The notes: a model not told the origin generated them from the letters alone. Positions 35,210 to 44,742 are shown, counted from the stretch's first letter. The stretch: DNA of 64,000 nt from JAAZBW01 sp035647855 (GCA_035647855.1 DASRMP010000042.1:101486-165485); one strand, 5' to 3'. A program made the numbers and translations.

Positions 35210-37186
35210 ATGACTGAAACGCGCGCCGTAGCCGCCACCACCGAAACACCCACCGCGGCTCCACGCCCGCAGGACGACCTCTACCTCCACGTGAACGGCG
35301 CGTGGCTCCGGGACCACGTCATTCCGGCTGATCGCGGGTCCGACGGCGCCTTCCGGGAGCTTCGCGACCAGTCAGAGCTCCACGTACGGCAGATCATCGA
35401 GGACTGCGCCTCCGGTGCGGAGACGGGTCCGGATGCCAACCGGATCGGCAGTCTGTACGGCTCGTTCATGGACGTCGAGGCCATCGAGACGGCGGGTGCC
35501 GAACCTCTCCAGACGGACCTCACCCGTATCGCCGAGGCAGCGAACAAGGACGACTTGGCGGAGGCGTCTGGCGCGCTCGCACCGACGGGCGTCGTCGGGC
35601 CGTTCTACGCGGAGGTCTCCAACGACCCGAGCGATCCCGAGACGTACACCACCTATCTCCTGCAGGGCGGTCTCGGTCTTCCCGATGAGGCGTACTACCG
35701 CGAGGAGATACACGCGGACGTACGCACGAAGTATGTCGAGCACCTCTCGCGAATGATGGAGCTCGCCGGACTCGGCGGCCGCGAGGAGGCGGACCGCATT
35801 ATGGCCCTTGAGACCAAGTTGGCGGGCGGGCATTGGAACATCGTCGATCTGCGGGACGCGGACAGGACGAACAACCCTATGGACTTCGCCACATGGGCGG
35901 GGATCTCCGGAGCGTTCCCTGTGGATCTGTGGCGAGAGGCGACCGGCACCCCTGGCGTGTTCGAGAAGCTCCACGTGATGACGCCGTCGTACTTCGGCCA
36001 CCTCGGCGAGGTGTGGGAGAACACCTCGCTTCTTGACCTGAAGCTCTGGCTCTCGTGGGGCGTGCTGCGCTCACGCGCGGCCTATCTCAGCGAGGCGTTC
36101 GTGCAGCAGAACTTCGAGTTCTACGGCCGCGTCCTCACCGGTGCCCAGGAACTGCGCGAGCGCTGGAAGCGGGGCGTCTCGTTCGTGGACGGCGCGGTAC
36201 CGGAAGCGGTGGGACGGATCTACGTCGCGCGGCATTTCCCGCCCGCCAGCAAGGCGAGAATGGACCACCTGGTCTCGCGCCTGATCGATGCCTACCGCGA
36301 GTCGATCACGCACCTGGACTGGATGGGTGCCGAGACCAAGGATAAGGCGCTGGTCAAGCTGGATGGCTTCTACCCGAAGATCGGCTATCCGAGCGAGTGG
36401 CGCGACTACTCGGAACTCGAGACGTCTGACGATCTGCTCGGGAATGTGCGAGAGGCGAACCGCTTCGAGTGGAACAGGCAGTCGGCGAAGGTTGGGGGCC
36501 CGGTGGACCGCGAGGAATGGCTCATGCCGCCCCAGATGGTCAACGCCTACTACATGCCCACCTCAAACGAGATCGCCTTCCCTGCGGCGATCCTCCAGCC
36601 GCCGTTCTTCGACCCGGCCGCCGACGACGCGCTCAACTACGGCGGCATCGGCGCCGTGATCGGGCACGAGATCGGTCACGGGTTCGACGATCAGGGCTCG
36701 AAGTACGGCCCGACCGGGAAGTTCGAGAGCTGGTGGACGGACGAGGACCGCGCCGCATTCGAGGAACGGACCGCGGCACTCATCGAGCAGTACGACGGTC
36801 TCGTCCCCGCCCAGTTCGATTCGGATGAACACCACGTCAACGGCGCGCTGACGATCGGCGAGAACATCGGTGACCTGGGTGGTCTGTCCATCGCGCTCAA
36901 GGCCTACCGTATTGAACTCGCCTCCCGTGGCTCCTCGTTCGACGACGAGCCCGGCATCGACGGCGCCACCGCCCTCCAGCGCGTGTTCCTCAACTGGGGG
37001 CGCATCTGGCGTGAGAAGGCCCGTGACGAGTATCTGATCCAGCGCATGGCCACCGATCCGCACTCACCCGACGAGTTCCGCTGCAACCAGGTGGCGAAGA
37101 ACGTCCCCGAGTTCCACGAGGCGTTCCGGACCGGTGACTCGGACGGCATGTGGCTCGCTCCCGAGGAGCGCGTCCGGATCTGGTAA
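35210..37186 (+). CDS. pepO: M13 family zinc metallopeptidase (PepO-like)
   Basis: A 658-residue neprilysin-type endopeptidase. The catalytic motif is IGHEIGHGFDDQGSKYG, the third zinc ligand ENIGDLGG, and NAYYMPTSNEI is the substrate-binding motif. The end PEFHEAFRTGDSDGMWLAPEERVRIW replaces the usual CxVW with RIW, lacking the cysteine. There is no N-terminal membrane anchor or signal peptide after ATG 35210, so a cytoplasmic peptidase is likely, as for bacterial PepO. It lies between cysE and a convergent DsbA-like gene. Confidence 0.92.
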   Translation: MTETRAVAATTETPTAAPRPQDDLYLHVNGAWLRDHVIPADRGSDGAFRELRDQSELHVRQIIEDCASGAETGPDANRIGSLYGSFMDVEAIETAGAEPLQTDLTRIAEAANKDDLAEASGALAPTGVVGPFYAEVSNDPSDPETYTTYLLQGGLGLPDEAYYREEIHADVRTKYVEHLSRMMELAGLGGREEADRIMALETKLAGGHWNIVDLRDADRTNNPMDFATWAGISGAFPVDLWREATGTPGVFEKLHVMTPSYFGHLGEVWENTSLLDLKLWLSWGVLRSRAAYLSEAFVQQNFEFYGRVLTGAQELRERWKRGVSFVDGAVPEAVGRIYVARHFPPASKARMDHLVSRLIDAYRESITHLDWMGAETKDKALVKLDGFYPKIGYPSEWRDYSELETSDDLLGNVREANRFEWNRQSAKVGGPVDREEWLMPPQMVNAYYMPTSNEIAFPAAILQPPFFDPAADDALNYGGIGAVIGHEIGHGFDDQGSKYGPTGKFESWWTDEDRAAFEERTAALIEQYDGLVPAQFDSDEHHVNGALTIGENIGDLGGLSIALKAYRIELASRGSSFDDEPGIDGATALQRVFLNWGRIWREKARDEYLIQRMATDPHSPDEFRCNQVAKNVPEFHEAFRTGDSDGMWLAPEERVRIW

Positions 37187-37224
37187 CAGGTTGGCGGGCC
37201 GCCGGCACACGTCGCCCCGCCTGT

Positions 37225-37830
37225 TCACCCGAAGATCGGGCCGACCGTCCGCGAGCGCTTCAGCTCGAAGAACCCCGGGTACGACGCGACCGCAACCACG
37301 CCGTCGAACAGGGCGCCGGCCTCCTCACCCGCGGGCGCGGGGGAGATGACTGGACCGAAGAACGACGAGCCCGCCACCGTGATCACCGGAGTGCCGACCT
37401 CGTCACCAACCAGGTCCACCACGGCGCGTTGCATCTGACGGATCCGGTCGTCACGGGCATCGGACCGCGCGGCCTCGATCAGGGACGCCGGCAGTCCCAC
37501 CTCCTCCAAGGCCTCGACGAGGGCGGAGCGGTCCTTGGACCCCCGGCCGTCGTCGTGGAACCTGCGCCCGATCGCGGTGTACAGGTCACGCATGACCTCC
37601 TGGCCTGCGTGCTCCTGGGCGGCGACCACCATCCGGATCGGCCTCCACGCGGGGTCCGTCCGGCTCGTGGCGCCGGCATCGGCGTTCCGCCCCTCGTTCA
37701 GCGCGGCGAGACTCATCGGCCTGAAGGTCACTTGCACGTCGCGGACCTTCTCGACCTCCAGCATCCAGCGCGAGGCCATCCATGCCCAGGGGCAGACGGG
37801 ATCGAAATAGAAGTCAACCTGTTCAGTCAC
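37225..37830 (-). CDS. DsbA-family protein, Rv2466c (mycothiol-dependent reductase) homologue with CPWA
   Basis: A 201-residue thioredoxin-fold protein starting MTEQVDFYFDPVCPWAW. It matches mycobacterial Rv2466c along its length, including FRPMSLAALNEGR-like, GTPVITVAGSSFFGPV and the end SYPGFFELKRSRT. Rv2466c has CPWC, whereas here the second cysteine is alanine (CPWA), leaving a single redox cysteine at residue 13. It could work as a monothiol enzyme using mycothiol. The pepN neighbour is the same as in mycobacteria. Confidence 0.85.
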   Translation of the reverse strand: MTEQVDFYFDPVCPWAWMASRWMLEVEKVRDVQVTFRPMSLAALNEGRNADAGATSRTDPAWRPIRMVVAAQEHAGQEVMRDLYTAIGRRFHDDGRGSKDRSALVEALEEVGLPASLIEAARSDARDDRIRQMQRAVVDLVGDEVGTPVITVAGSSFFGPVISPAPAGEEAGALFDGVVAVASYPGFFELKRSRTVGPIFG

Positions 37831-37934
37831 CGGTCAATCATCCCCGAGGCGGAGCGGCATCGGAGAGCAGGTGCCGCGGTGTTCGCTCGGGGCGTGAGGT
37901 GGGAGGATTGCCTGTGACACCGCTCGGGCGCGTC

Positions 37935-37976
37935 ATGCGCCCTGCGTCCTGCGCCCTGCGACTTGCGACTTGCGCC
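37935..37976. repeat. Six heptamer repeats upstream of pepN
   Basis: Consecutive 7-mers of the form NTGCGNC (ATGCGCC, CTGCGTC, CTGCGCC, CTGCGAC, TTGCGAC, TTGCGCC). They lie between the DsbA-like and pepN starts. Such arrays can slip during replication. No known operator is recognised. Confidence 0.7.
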
Positions 37977-38023
37977 GCCACATCGAAGCAGCCGTATCGA
38001 AGCCGCCGTATCGAAGGAGACCC

Positions 38024-40612
38024 ATGCCCGGAACGAACCTGACGCGCACCGAGGCCCGTGAACGCGCCGCCACGATTCAGACAGCGAGCTACGAGGTCAC
38101 CCTCGACCTTGCCACCGGATCTGCCGAGACGTTTCGCAGCCGTACCCGTGTCCGATTCACGGCACGACCCGGCGCGGACACCTTCTTCGATCTGATTGCC
38201 CGCTCCGTCGAAGAGATCACCCTCAACGGCGAGGCGATCAACCCGGAGACTGCCTTCGCCGATTCCCGCGTCATCCTCTCCGGTCTCGCCGGGGACAACG
38301 AACTCGTCGTCGACGCCACCATGGAGTACTCGCGTACCGGCGAGGGCCTGCACCGCTTCACCGACCCCGCCGACCGCGAGGTCTATCTCTACTCACAGTT
38401 CGAGGTCGCCGATTCCCGCCGCGTCTTCGCGGTCGCGGAGCAGCCGGATCTGAAGGCCACCTTCCAGTTCACGGTGAGCGTCCCGGCCCACTGGACCGTG
38501 TTCTCCAACGAGCGCGAAGACCGCATCGAGGGCGACGACGACGTGGCCACCTGGTACTTCCCTCCCACTCCCCCGCTCTCGTCCTACGTCACGGCGATCG
38601 TCGCGGGCCCGTACCACGTGGGCGAACGCGAGTTCTCCTTCCGCACCGGCGACGGCCGCGACATTCCGATGCGGGTCGCGTGCCGCGCCTCGCTCGGGCA
38701 ATACCTTGACACAGCGGAACTGCAGGACGTGGCCGCCGCGGGCATGCAGTTCTACGAGGAGGCCTACCGGCAGCCGTACCCGTTCTCCAAGTACGACCAG
38801 GTATTCGTCCCGGAGTTCAACGCGGGCGCCATGGAGAACGCCAGCTGCGTAACGTTCACGGAGACGTACGTGTTCCGCAGCAAGGTGCCCGAGGCCACCC
38901 GGGAACGCCGGATCATCACGAACCTGCACGAACTCGCCCACATGTGGTTCGGGGACCTCGTGACGATGGAGTGGTGGGACGACCTCTGGCTGAACGAATC
39001 GTTCGCCGAGTTCATGAGCCACCTCGCGATGGTCGAGGCCACGGAGTGGAAGGACGCCTGGACCACGTTCAACACGCTCGAGAAGTCCTGGGCACTCAGC
39101 CAGGACCAGTTGCCCTCCACGCACCCGATCGTCGCTCCGATCAACGACCTGGCGGACGTCGAGGTGAACTTCGACGGCATCACCTACGCCAAGGGCGCAT
39201 CCGTGCTGCGCCAGTTGGTGGCCTGGGTCGGCCAGGAGGAGTTCCTCGCCGGGGTTGCGAACTATGTGGCCAGGCGCAAGTGGGGCAACACCGTTCTCGC
39301 TGACCTGCTCTCCGAACTGGAGGCCACCTCGGGCCGCGAATTGGCCGAGTGGTCGAAGGCCTGGCTCGAGACGGCGGGAGTCAACACCCTCCGCCCGGAG
39401 ATCGAGACCGAGGTTCGCGACGGCGCCGAGGTCATCACGTCCTTCGCCATCCGCCAACTCCCGGACGCGGCGGCCGGAATCCTGCGGCCGCACCGCCTCG
39501 TCGTCGGAACCTACGACCTCGACGACGGCGGGCGGCTCACGCGCCGCGAGCGCATCGAACTCGACGTCGACGGAGAACTGACCGACGTGCCGCAACTCGC
39601 CGGTTCGGGGCGCCCCGATCTCATCCTGCTGAACGACGAGGACCTCGCCTACTGCAAGATCCGTCTCGACGACGTCTCGCTTGCCACCGCGACCTCCCAT
39701 CTCTCGGTATTCTCGGACTCGCTTGCCCGCTCGCTGGTGCTGGCGGCGGCCTGGGACATGACGCGCGACGGCGAGTGGTCGGCAACCCGGTTCGTTGACC
39801 TCGTGCTCGGCAACATTGGCTCGATCACCGACTCCACCGTGGTGGTGGTCCTGCTGCGCCAGCTCGAGACCTCACTGCAGCACTATTCCGCGCCGGATGG
39901 CCGCGACGTGCTCGTGGAGCGCGCAGCGGACACCCTGCTCCGGCTCGCACGCGAGGCGGAGGCCGGCAGTGATCTGCAGTTCCAGCTGACCAAGGCCTTC
40001 GCGCTCCACGCCTGCACGCCCGCACAGCTGGACACGGTTGCGGCGCTGCGCTCCGGCCGCGAAGTCCTCGACGGCCTCGAGATGGACACAGACCTCTCCT
40101 GGGACCTCCTCGTGGCTCTCGCAGCCGGACGCCTCGCCGATGAGCACGACATCGAGGACGCCCTCGAAGCCGACCCGACCGCCACGGGCGAACAGTCCGC
40201 CGTGCGTGCACGTGCCGCCCTGCCGACTCACAAGCAGGCCGCGTGGGAGTCGCTCTTCGGTGAGGAACACCTGGCGAACATGATCCAGCTCAACACGCTC
40301 CTCGGCTTCGAACGCGCCCACGACCGCGCGATTCTGGGGCCGTACGTCACGCCCTACTTCGAGAGACTGGAGTCGATCTGGACGGAGCGCACGCCGGAGA
40401 TGGCGGAGCAGCTCGTGACCCGCCTCTTCCCTCTGGGGCTCACCGGGCTCGCTGCCGGCGGCGACGTCGTCGCCCGGGCGCAGAACTGGCTCGACAGTCA
40501 TCCGGGCGCGCCCGCGGCGTTGCGACGTCTCGTGACCGAGCAACAGGACTTCGCCCGCCGTGCCCAGGTGGCACAGCAGGTAGACGCCCGCGGTGAGGGA
40601 TCAGGACGGTGA
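38024..40612 (+). CDS. pepN: Aminopeptidase N (M1 family)
   Basis: An 862-residue zinc aminopeptidase that removes N-terminal residues from peptides, downstream of Clp protease in protein turnover. The exopeptidase motif is FNAGAMENASCV and the zinc motif NLHELAHMWFGDLVTMEWWDDLWLNESFAEF. A conserved C-terminal helical domain follows. ATG 38024 has GAAGGAGA upstream. The last 12 bases overlap the end of the convergent HAD gene. Length and motifs match actinobacterial PepN. Confidence 0.95.
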   Translation: MPGTNLTRTEARERAATIQTASYEVTLDLATGSAETFRSRTRVRFTARPGADTFFDLIARSVEEITLNGEAINPETAFADSRVILSGLAGDNELVVDATMEYSRTGEGLHRFTDPADREVYLYSQFEVADSRRVFAVAEQPDLKATFQFTVSVPAHWTVFSNEREDRIEGDDDVATWYFPPTPPLSSYVTAIVAGPYHVGEREFSFRTGDGRDIPMRVACRASLGQYLDTAELQDVAAAGMQFYEEAYRQPYPFSKYDQVFVPEFNAGAMENASCVTFTETYVFRSKVPEATRERRIITNLHELAHMWFGDLVTMEWWDDLWLNESFAEFMSHLAMVEATEWKDAWTTFNTLEKSWALSQDQLPSTHPIVAPINDLADVEVNFDGITYAKGASVLRQLVAWVGQEEFLAGVANYVARRKWGNTVLADLLSELEATSGRELAEWSKAWLETAGVNTLRPEIETEVRDGAEVITSFAIRQLPDAAAGILRPHRLVVGTYDLDDGGRLTRRERIELDVDGELTDVPQLAGSGRPDLILLNDEDLAYCKIRLDDVSLATATSHLSVFSDSLARSLVLAAAWDMTRDGEWSATRFVDLVLGNIGSITDSTVVVVLLRQLETSLQHYSAPDGRDVLVERAADTLLRLAREAEAGSDLQFQLTKAFALHACTPAQLDTVAALRSGREVLDGLEMDTDLSWDLLVALAAGRLADEHDIEDALEADPTATGEQSAVRARAALPTHKQAAWESLFGEEHLANMIQLNTLLGFERAHDRAILGPYVTPYFERLESIWTERTPEMAEQLVTRLFPLGLTGLAAGGDVVARAQNWLDSHPGAPAALRRLVTEQQDFARRAQVAQQVDARGEGSGR

Positions 40613-41299
40613 GTTGAGGGCCGCCAGGTGCGGCGTCGTCGCGTGGGCGCCCGCGTCGATCAGACTCAGGGGCGCGACCCACGTGGTCACTCCGACGACA
40701 AGGCCAACCCCCGCCGTGCGGGCGGACCTCACCCCGTGGACGGCGTCGTCGAACGCGAGTGCCCGGTAGGGATCAACCCCGAGGTCGCGGCAAGCGGTGA
40801 GGAACGGTTCCGGGTGCGGCTTGCCCAGCACGTACGAATCGGCGGCGAGCAGGACGTCCGGGGCGGGTCCCCCGATGATGGCGATCGCCTGCTCCGCCCA
40901 CGCGCGCGGCGCGGAGGTGACTATCGCCGTCGGGACGCGGCCAACCCAGGACTCGAATGCCGCCGTCGCGCCGGGGAGCCGGCGTGGCGGATTGGCCGCG
41001 AAGTCCAGATAGGTCAGCGACTCGGCCGCGAGCTCGATAGGGTCCACCGCGTGCCAGGGCCCGTCGAGTTCGCGAAAGACGTCGGGGGCGCGGCGCCCGA
41101 TGAAGTGGTCGTGGATGAACGACTCGGGGACGTCCCACCCGCGCGCCGTGAAGCACGCCTGGAACGCCGCCACCGAGGCGGGCTCGGAGTCGATCAGAGT
41201 GCCGTCGAGGTCGAAGAGCAGCGCTGCGCCGGGACGCCGCAGGAGAAGATCGACGAGCTCCGGCAGGTCGGCGGGATCGGTCAGTACGTTCGCGTGCAG
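40601..41299 (-). CDS. HAD-superfamily hydrolase (beta-phosphoglucomutase-like), start codon unclear
   Basis: The frame contains the complete HAD core: motif I LLFDLDGTLIDSEPASVAAFQ, motif II PTAIVTSAPRAW, motif III GKPHPEPF and motif IV ALAFDDAVHGVRSARTAG, typical of beta-phosphoglucomutase-like sugar phosphatases. No ATG, GTG or TTG precedes motif I in this frame; the first, GTG at 41173, falls after it. I extend to CTG 41299, which follows GAGGGCGG near the end of the PTS IIB gene. CTG 41221 immediately before LLFDLDG is another choice. A frameshift in the sequence is also possible. Linkage to PTS IIB suggests sugar-phosphate work. Confidence 0.75.
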   Translation of the reverse strand: MHANVLTDPADLPELVDLLLRRPGAALLFDLDGTLIDSEPASVAAFQACFTARGWDVPESFIHDHFIGRRAPDVFRELDGPWHAVDPIELAAESLTYLDFAANPPRRLPGATAAFESWVGRVPTAIVTSAPRAWAEQAIAIIGGPAPDVLLAADSYVLGKPHPEPFLTACRDLGVDPYRALAFDDAVHGVRSARTAGVGLVVGVTTWVAPLSLIDAGAHATTPHLAALNSPS

Positions 41300-41310
41300 G
41301 TGAGCCGCCC

Positions 41311-41541
41311 TCAGCGCAGGTGCGAAATCTCCGCGGCGAGGTCGTCGGCTTCAGGACCCACGACCACCTGGACTGTTCTTCCGTGAATCACTACCCCGAA
41401 CGCGCCCGCGTCCTTCAGAGCGTCCTCGCTCACGTTCTCCGCGTCGGTCACGCTCACGCGCAGACGCGTGATGCATGACGAGATGTCGTTCACGTTGCCG
41501 GTTCCGCCAAGTGCGGCCAGTATCTGCTCCGCGCTGGTCAT
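41311..41541 (-). CDS. PTS glucose-type IIB domain protein (orphan)
   Basis: A 76-residue, free-standing IIB domain of the glucose/N-acetylglucosamine PTS family. The phosphorylated cysteine lies in NDISSCITRLRVSVTDAENV, the standard LGG...NI...C.TRLR motif. IIB passes phosphate from IIA to incoming sugar. No IIA or IIC gene is next to it; PTS enzyme I is 3.3 kb away on the other strand. GAAGGAGCG precedes ATG 41541. A HAD gene follows with almost no gap. Confidence 0.9.
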   Translation of the reverse strand: MTSAEQILAALGGTGNVNDISSCITRLRVSVTDAENVSEDALKDAGAFGVVIHGRTVQVVVGPEADDLAAEISHLR

Positions 41542-41814
41542 CGCGCTCCTTCCAGTCGCTCAATGCGAACCAAAAAGCCTGTCAGTAAGCCAGCGAATCA
41601 CACTGGTGTGCCACAAGCCAGACGGGATCGGTGTGATCTTGCGCGTAGCCGTGTGACATCGGCGACTAACGCGACAGCTAGTAGTGTGACTGGCATCTGT
41701 TGCGCAAGCGGGTTGGTTCGGCTGCGATTCGCGATTCGCGACGGCGGCGCGAACCCTAACGGCATTGTCGTTGTAACAACCCTGCGTTTCGCATTCGGGC
41801 GCGGCGGTGCGTCC

Positions 41815-42352
41815 GGACACCGGACCCCGCTTTGGAAAATTTCGGACCTCCTTCGAGGTCCGGGACCGGGCCGCTGGGGAACTTCGCACCTCGTCTTGCC
41901 ACCCACCCGGCGTCGCTGGGGAACTTCGCGCCTCGTCTGCTGCCCCGAGGCCGCTCAGTGGGGAACTTCTCACCTCGACTTCGGGGTGTGAAGTCCCCCA
42001 CCGGGTCTGAGGTTCCCCAGCGACCGATCTTCGGTCTGCACGGCCGCGAGGGCGCACGTTCGTCACACCATGGCGCGCGTTCGTCACGATGGCGCAGTGA
42101 CGTCACTGCGCCATCGTGACGATCGTGCGCCCTCAGCATTCTGCGTGTGACGGACGTGCGCCATGAGGTGACGATCGTGCGCCCCAATGTGACGATCGTG
42201 CGCCCTCGGTGCAGGGCTGGGGAGTCCGTGTGACGATCGTGCGCCCCGATGTTACGGACGCGCGCCCTGGGTGCAAGGCTGGGAAGTTCATGTGACGAAC
42301 ACGTGCTCTAAGCGCTCCGGGCGACGAAGTGGCGGTGACGAACGCGCGCCCT
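41815..42352. mobile_element. Repeat element B: partial, reversed copy without terminal repeats
   Basis: This block in the PTS IIB-malQ intergenic region carries the same parts as element A in opposite order and orientation. Three GGGGAACTTC units (41876-41990, for example CTGGGGAACTTCGCACCTCGTC) come first, then two GCGCACGTTCGTCAC-type units, the central palindrome (42081-42122), and about eight inverted units to 42352. The terminal inverted repeats of A and C are missing at both sides. A 9-bp hairpin (GACCTC at 41848 with GAGGTC) lies at its left edge. No gene is seen. Confidence 0.75.
42081..42122. repeat. Central palindrome of element B (perfect, 42 bp)
   Basis: The 26-bp core with arm ATGGCGCAGTGAC is extended to a perfect 42-bp palindrome. 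The pair next to the core is G-C here, C-C in A and C, and C-G in D. Confidence 0.95.
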
Positions 42353-42600
42353 GAAGGAACTCGATGTGCCGGACGCCCACCATCGGCGAGGACGACCAGT
42401 CGACGTCGTCGAGAAACAGCGGCGCCGGACCGGCCGCATGCGGATGCGGGACAGAGGCGGGCCTTGAACGGCAGCAGGACGTTGGCAGGATGCAGGGCCA
42501 GGCGTCGCCGAGCGCACGGAGGCGCGCACAGCGTCGCAAACCCGCAGATCAACGACCTGAAAGCACCACGCAAGACCCATGCGGATGGTTCAGCAGGGCC
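42353..42600. other. Intergenic region before malQ end, no gene seen
   Basis: About 250 bases between repeat element B and the end of malQ. Short open frames on the minus strand run into the repeat and have no convincing start or motif. A decayed gene is possible but not supported. Confidence 0.4.
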
Positions 42601-44742
42601 CTAGGCGAGCCGGTCCGCTTCCCCGAACTCGCTACGAACGGCCGCGACCAGCGAGAGCAACCGAGCCGAGGAGCCCAGGTCCTCAACCAGGACGGGTCGC
42701 TCGGAGGCGTCCGCCAGCGGCAGCTTCCAGTTCGGGTACTCCGTGTCCGTGCCTGGCTGGTTCTGCGCGCGTCTTTCCCCGACGGCGTCCGTGAGAGAGA
42801 CTCCCACGAGCAACGACGGCGTCCGCACCACGTAGCGGTGCAGTGCCTCAACGATCTCGCGCTCGGATGCATCCCCGTCAATGAGCCCGTAGTCGGCGAG
42901 GCGCCCGATCGTGCGTTCCCGCTCGAGCGCGGCCTCGGCCCGCACCTTCTCCACCGGCTCCATCAGGGCGCCGAGGCGGTGACGGAGTTCCACGTGCTCG
43001 CCGGCGAGGTAGCCGGCGGCAGGGGGCAGATCGTGCGTATTGACCGATGCAAGCACCATCTCGCGGTAGTCGGCGGGAGGGAGCGGGTAACCGGCGTGGT
43101 CCTTCTCGAACCAGAACACCGATGTGCCGAGGATTCCGCGCGATACAAGATAGTCGCGCACCCACGGCTCGACGGTGCCGAGGTCCTCCCCGATGATCAC
43201 GGTGCCGGCCTTGTGGGCCTCCAGCATCAGCACTCCGACCATAGCCTCGTGGTCGTAGCGCACATAGGTTCCGTGATCGGCAGTGAGGCCCGTCGGTATC
43301 CACCAGAGGCGGAAAAGCCCCATGATGTGGTCGATGCGCAGCGCGCCGGAGTGCCGCATGACGCTCGCGCACATCGCGCGGAGAGGCTCGTAGGCGCTGC
43401 GCGCGAGGGCATCCGGACGCCATGGTGGCTGGGTCCAGTTCTGACCCAGCTGGTTGTACATGTCCGGCGGCGCGCCCACATCCATGCCGAGCGCGAACCC
43501 CTCGGGGCTGGACCACGTGTCGGAGCCCTTCGGATGCACGCCGACGGCGAGGTCCCCCATGATTCCGATGCCCATGCCGGACTCGATGGCCGTCCTCTGC
43601 GCCCTTTCCAGCTGCTGGTCCACGACCCACTGAAGCCAGGCGTAGTACTCGATGCGATCCGCGAGCTCCCGCCGCTTCCGGGCCACGTACGGTGACTTCG
43701 AGTTCTTCAGCTCGGCCGGGAAATCGGTGCCCTGATACTTCTCGACAAGCGCACACCACAACGCGTGGTCCTCGAGGCCCTGCCCCTCACGCTCCCGGAA
43801 ACGTTCGAAATCGCGTTGCCGGGCGCGGGACCGGCCGTGCGCGAAGATGACCTCGAGCGCCTGGCTCTTCGCTTCCCACACCGCATCGCGGTCGAGGAGG
43901 TCATTCCTGGAGTTGAGCATCCGGACGTCCTCGGCGGCCCATTCCACCAGGGAGCGCTGCGGCCCGGGCAGGTAACCCGTCTCGGGGATGTCCTCTGGGC
44001 GGATATAGATCGGGTTCACGAATCGCCGCGTGACCGGGAGGTACGGCGACGGCGCCATCGGTGCCACCGGGGAGGCGGCGTGGAGCGGGTTGATCAGGAT
44101 GAAGTCCGCCCCGAGATCTCCGAAGAATGCTGCGGTCTCCGCCAGATCGCGGATATCGCCCACGCCCCACGAGCGGCGGGATCGGACGGAGTACAACTGC
44201 TCCATCACGCCCCAGCCTCGTCCGCCAGAGAGCTCCGGCCTCTCCAGAGTGTCCGGGGCCACCGCCAGTGGTGCCGAGACTTCCTCGGCACCGTCGACGG
44301 TGGCGATCAGCGTGTGCCAGCCGATCGGCATATCCGCCGGCAACTGGAAGGTCGCACGCCCCACGAGCTGCCCGTCGATCTCCTTCGGCTCGACCCAGGC
44401 GTCCCGCTGTTCCAGTTCGACGACGTCCCCGTCCTCGAGTTCGATTCGGGCCGTCGCCTCGGTTCCATCGGGAACATGGACGAGCACGTCATCCGGCGAG
44501 CCTTGCCGAACCACTGTGCACACCGGAACGGTGTTGCGCCAAGGCGCCCGGTCGACCTCCGCGAGGGCCTCGGCGATCTGCTCACTGGTCGTGGCCTTCA
44601 CTCCGAGTTCCGCGAGGATCTTGGTGATCGTGCTCGCGGACACCTGCCGGTGATTACCGGCATAGTCCCAGAAGTCGATCGCGATTCCGTGCGCTGTTGC
44701 GAGTAGGACAAGGGCTTCGTCGGGGAGGTGATCTCCGGCCAC
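42601..44742 (-). CDS. malQ: 4-alpha-glucanotransferase (amylomaltase)
   Basis: A 713-residue GH77 enzyme that transfers glucan chains during maltodextrin and glycogen metabolism. Signatures are GDLAVGVHPKGSDTWSSPEGFALGMDVGAPPD, LRIDHIMGLFRLWWIP with the nucleophile aspartate of LRIDH, IIGEDLGTVEPWV and VNTHDLPPAAGYLAG. An N-terminal 150-residue extension with beta sandwich character is typical of actinobacterial MalQ. It starts at ATG 44742 and diverges from the PTS enzyme I gene. Confidence 0.95.
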   Translation of the reverse strand: MAGDHLPDEALVLLATAHGIAIDFWDYAGNHRQVSASTITKILAELGVKATTSEQIAEALAEVDRAPWRNTVPVCTVVRQGSPDDVLVHVPDGTEATARIELEDGDVVELEQRDAWVEPKEIDGQLVGRATFQLPADMPIGWHTLIATVDGAEEVSAPLAVAPDTLERPELSGGRGWGVMEQLYSVRSRRSWGVGDIRDLAETAAFFGDLGADFILINPLHAASPVAPMAPSPYLPVTRRFVNPIYIRPEDIPETGYLPGPQRSLVEWAAEDVRMLNSRNDLLDRDAVWEAKSQALEVIFAHGRSRARQRDFERFREREGQGLEDHALWCALVEKYQGTDFPAELKNSKSPYVARKRRELADRIEYYAWLQWVVDQQLERAQRTAIESGMGIGIMGDLAVGVHPKGSDTWSSPEGFALGMDVGAPPDMYNQLGQNWTQPPWRPDALARSAYEPLRAMCASVMRHSGALRIDHIMGLFRLWWIPTGLTADHGTYVRYDHEAMVGVLMLEAHKAGTVIIGEDLGTVEPWVRDYLVSRGILGTSVFWFEKDHAGYPLPPADYREMVLASVNTHDLPPAAGYLAGEHVELRHRLGALMEPVEKVRAEAALERERTIGRLADYGLIDGDASEREIVEALHRYVVRTPSLLVGVSLTDAVGERRAQNQPGTDTEYPNWKLPLADASERPVLVEDLGSSARLLSLVAAVRSEFGEADRLA

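Noticed and set aside
42329..42604. Small gene between element B and malQ
   Set aside because: No motif, weak start and Arg/Ala-rich content; it overlaps the repeat.
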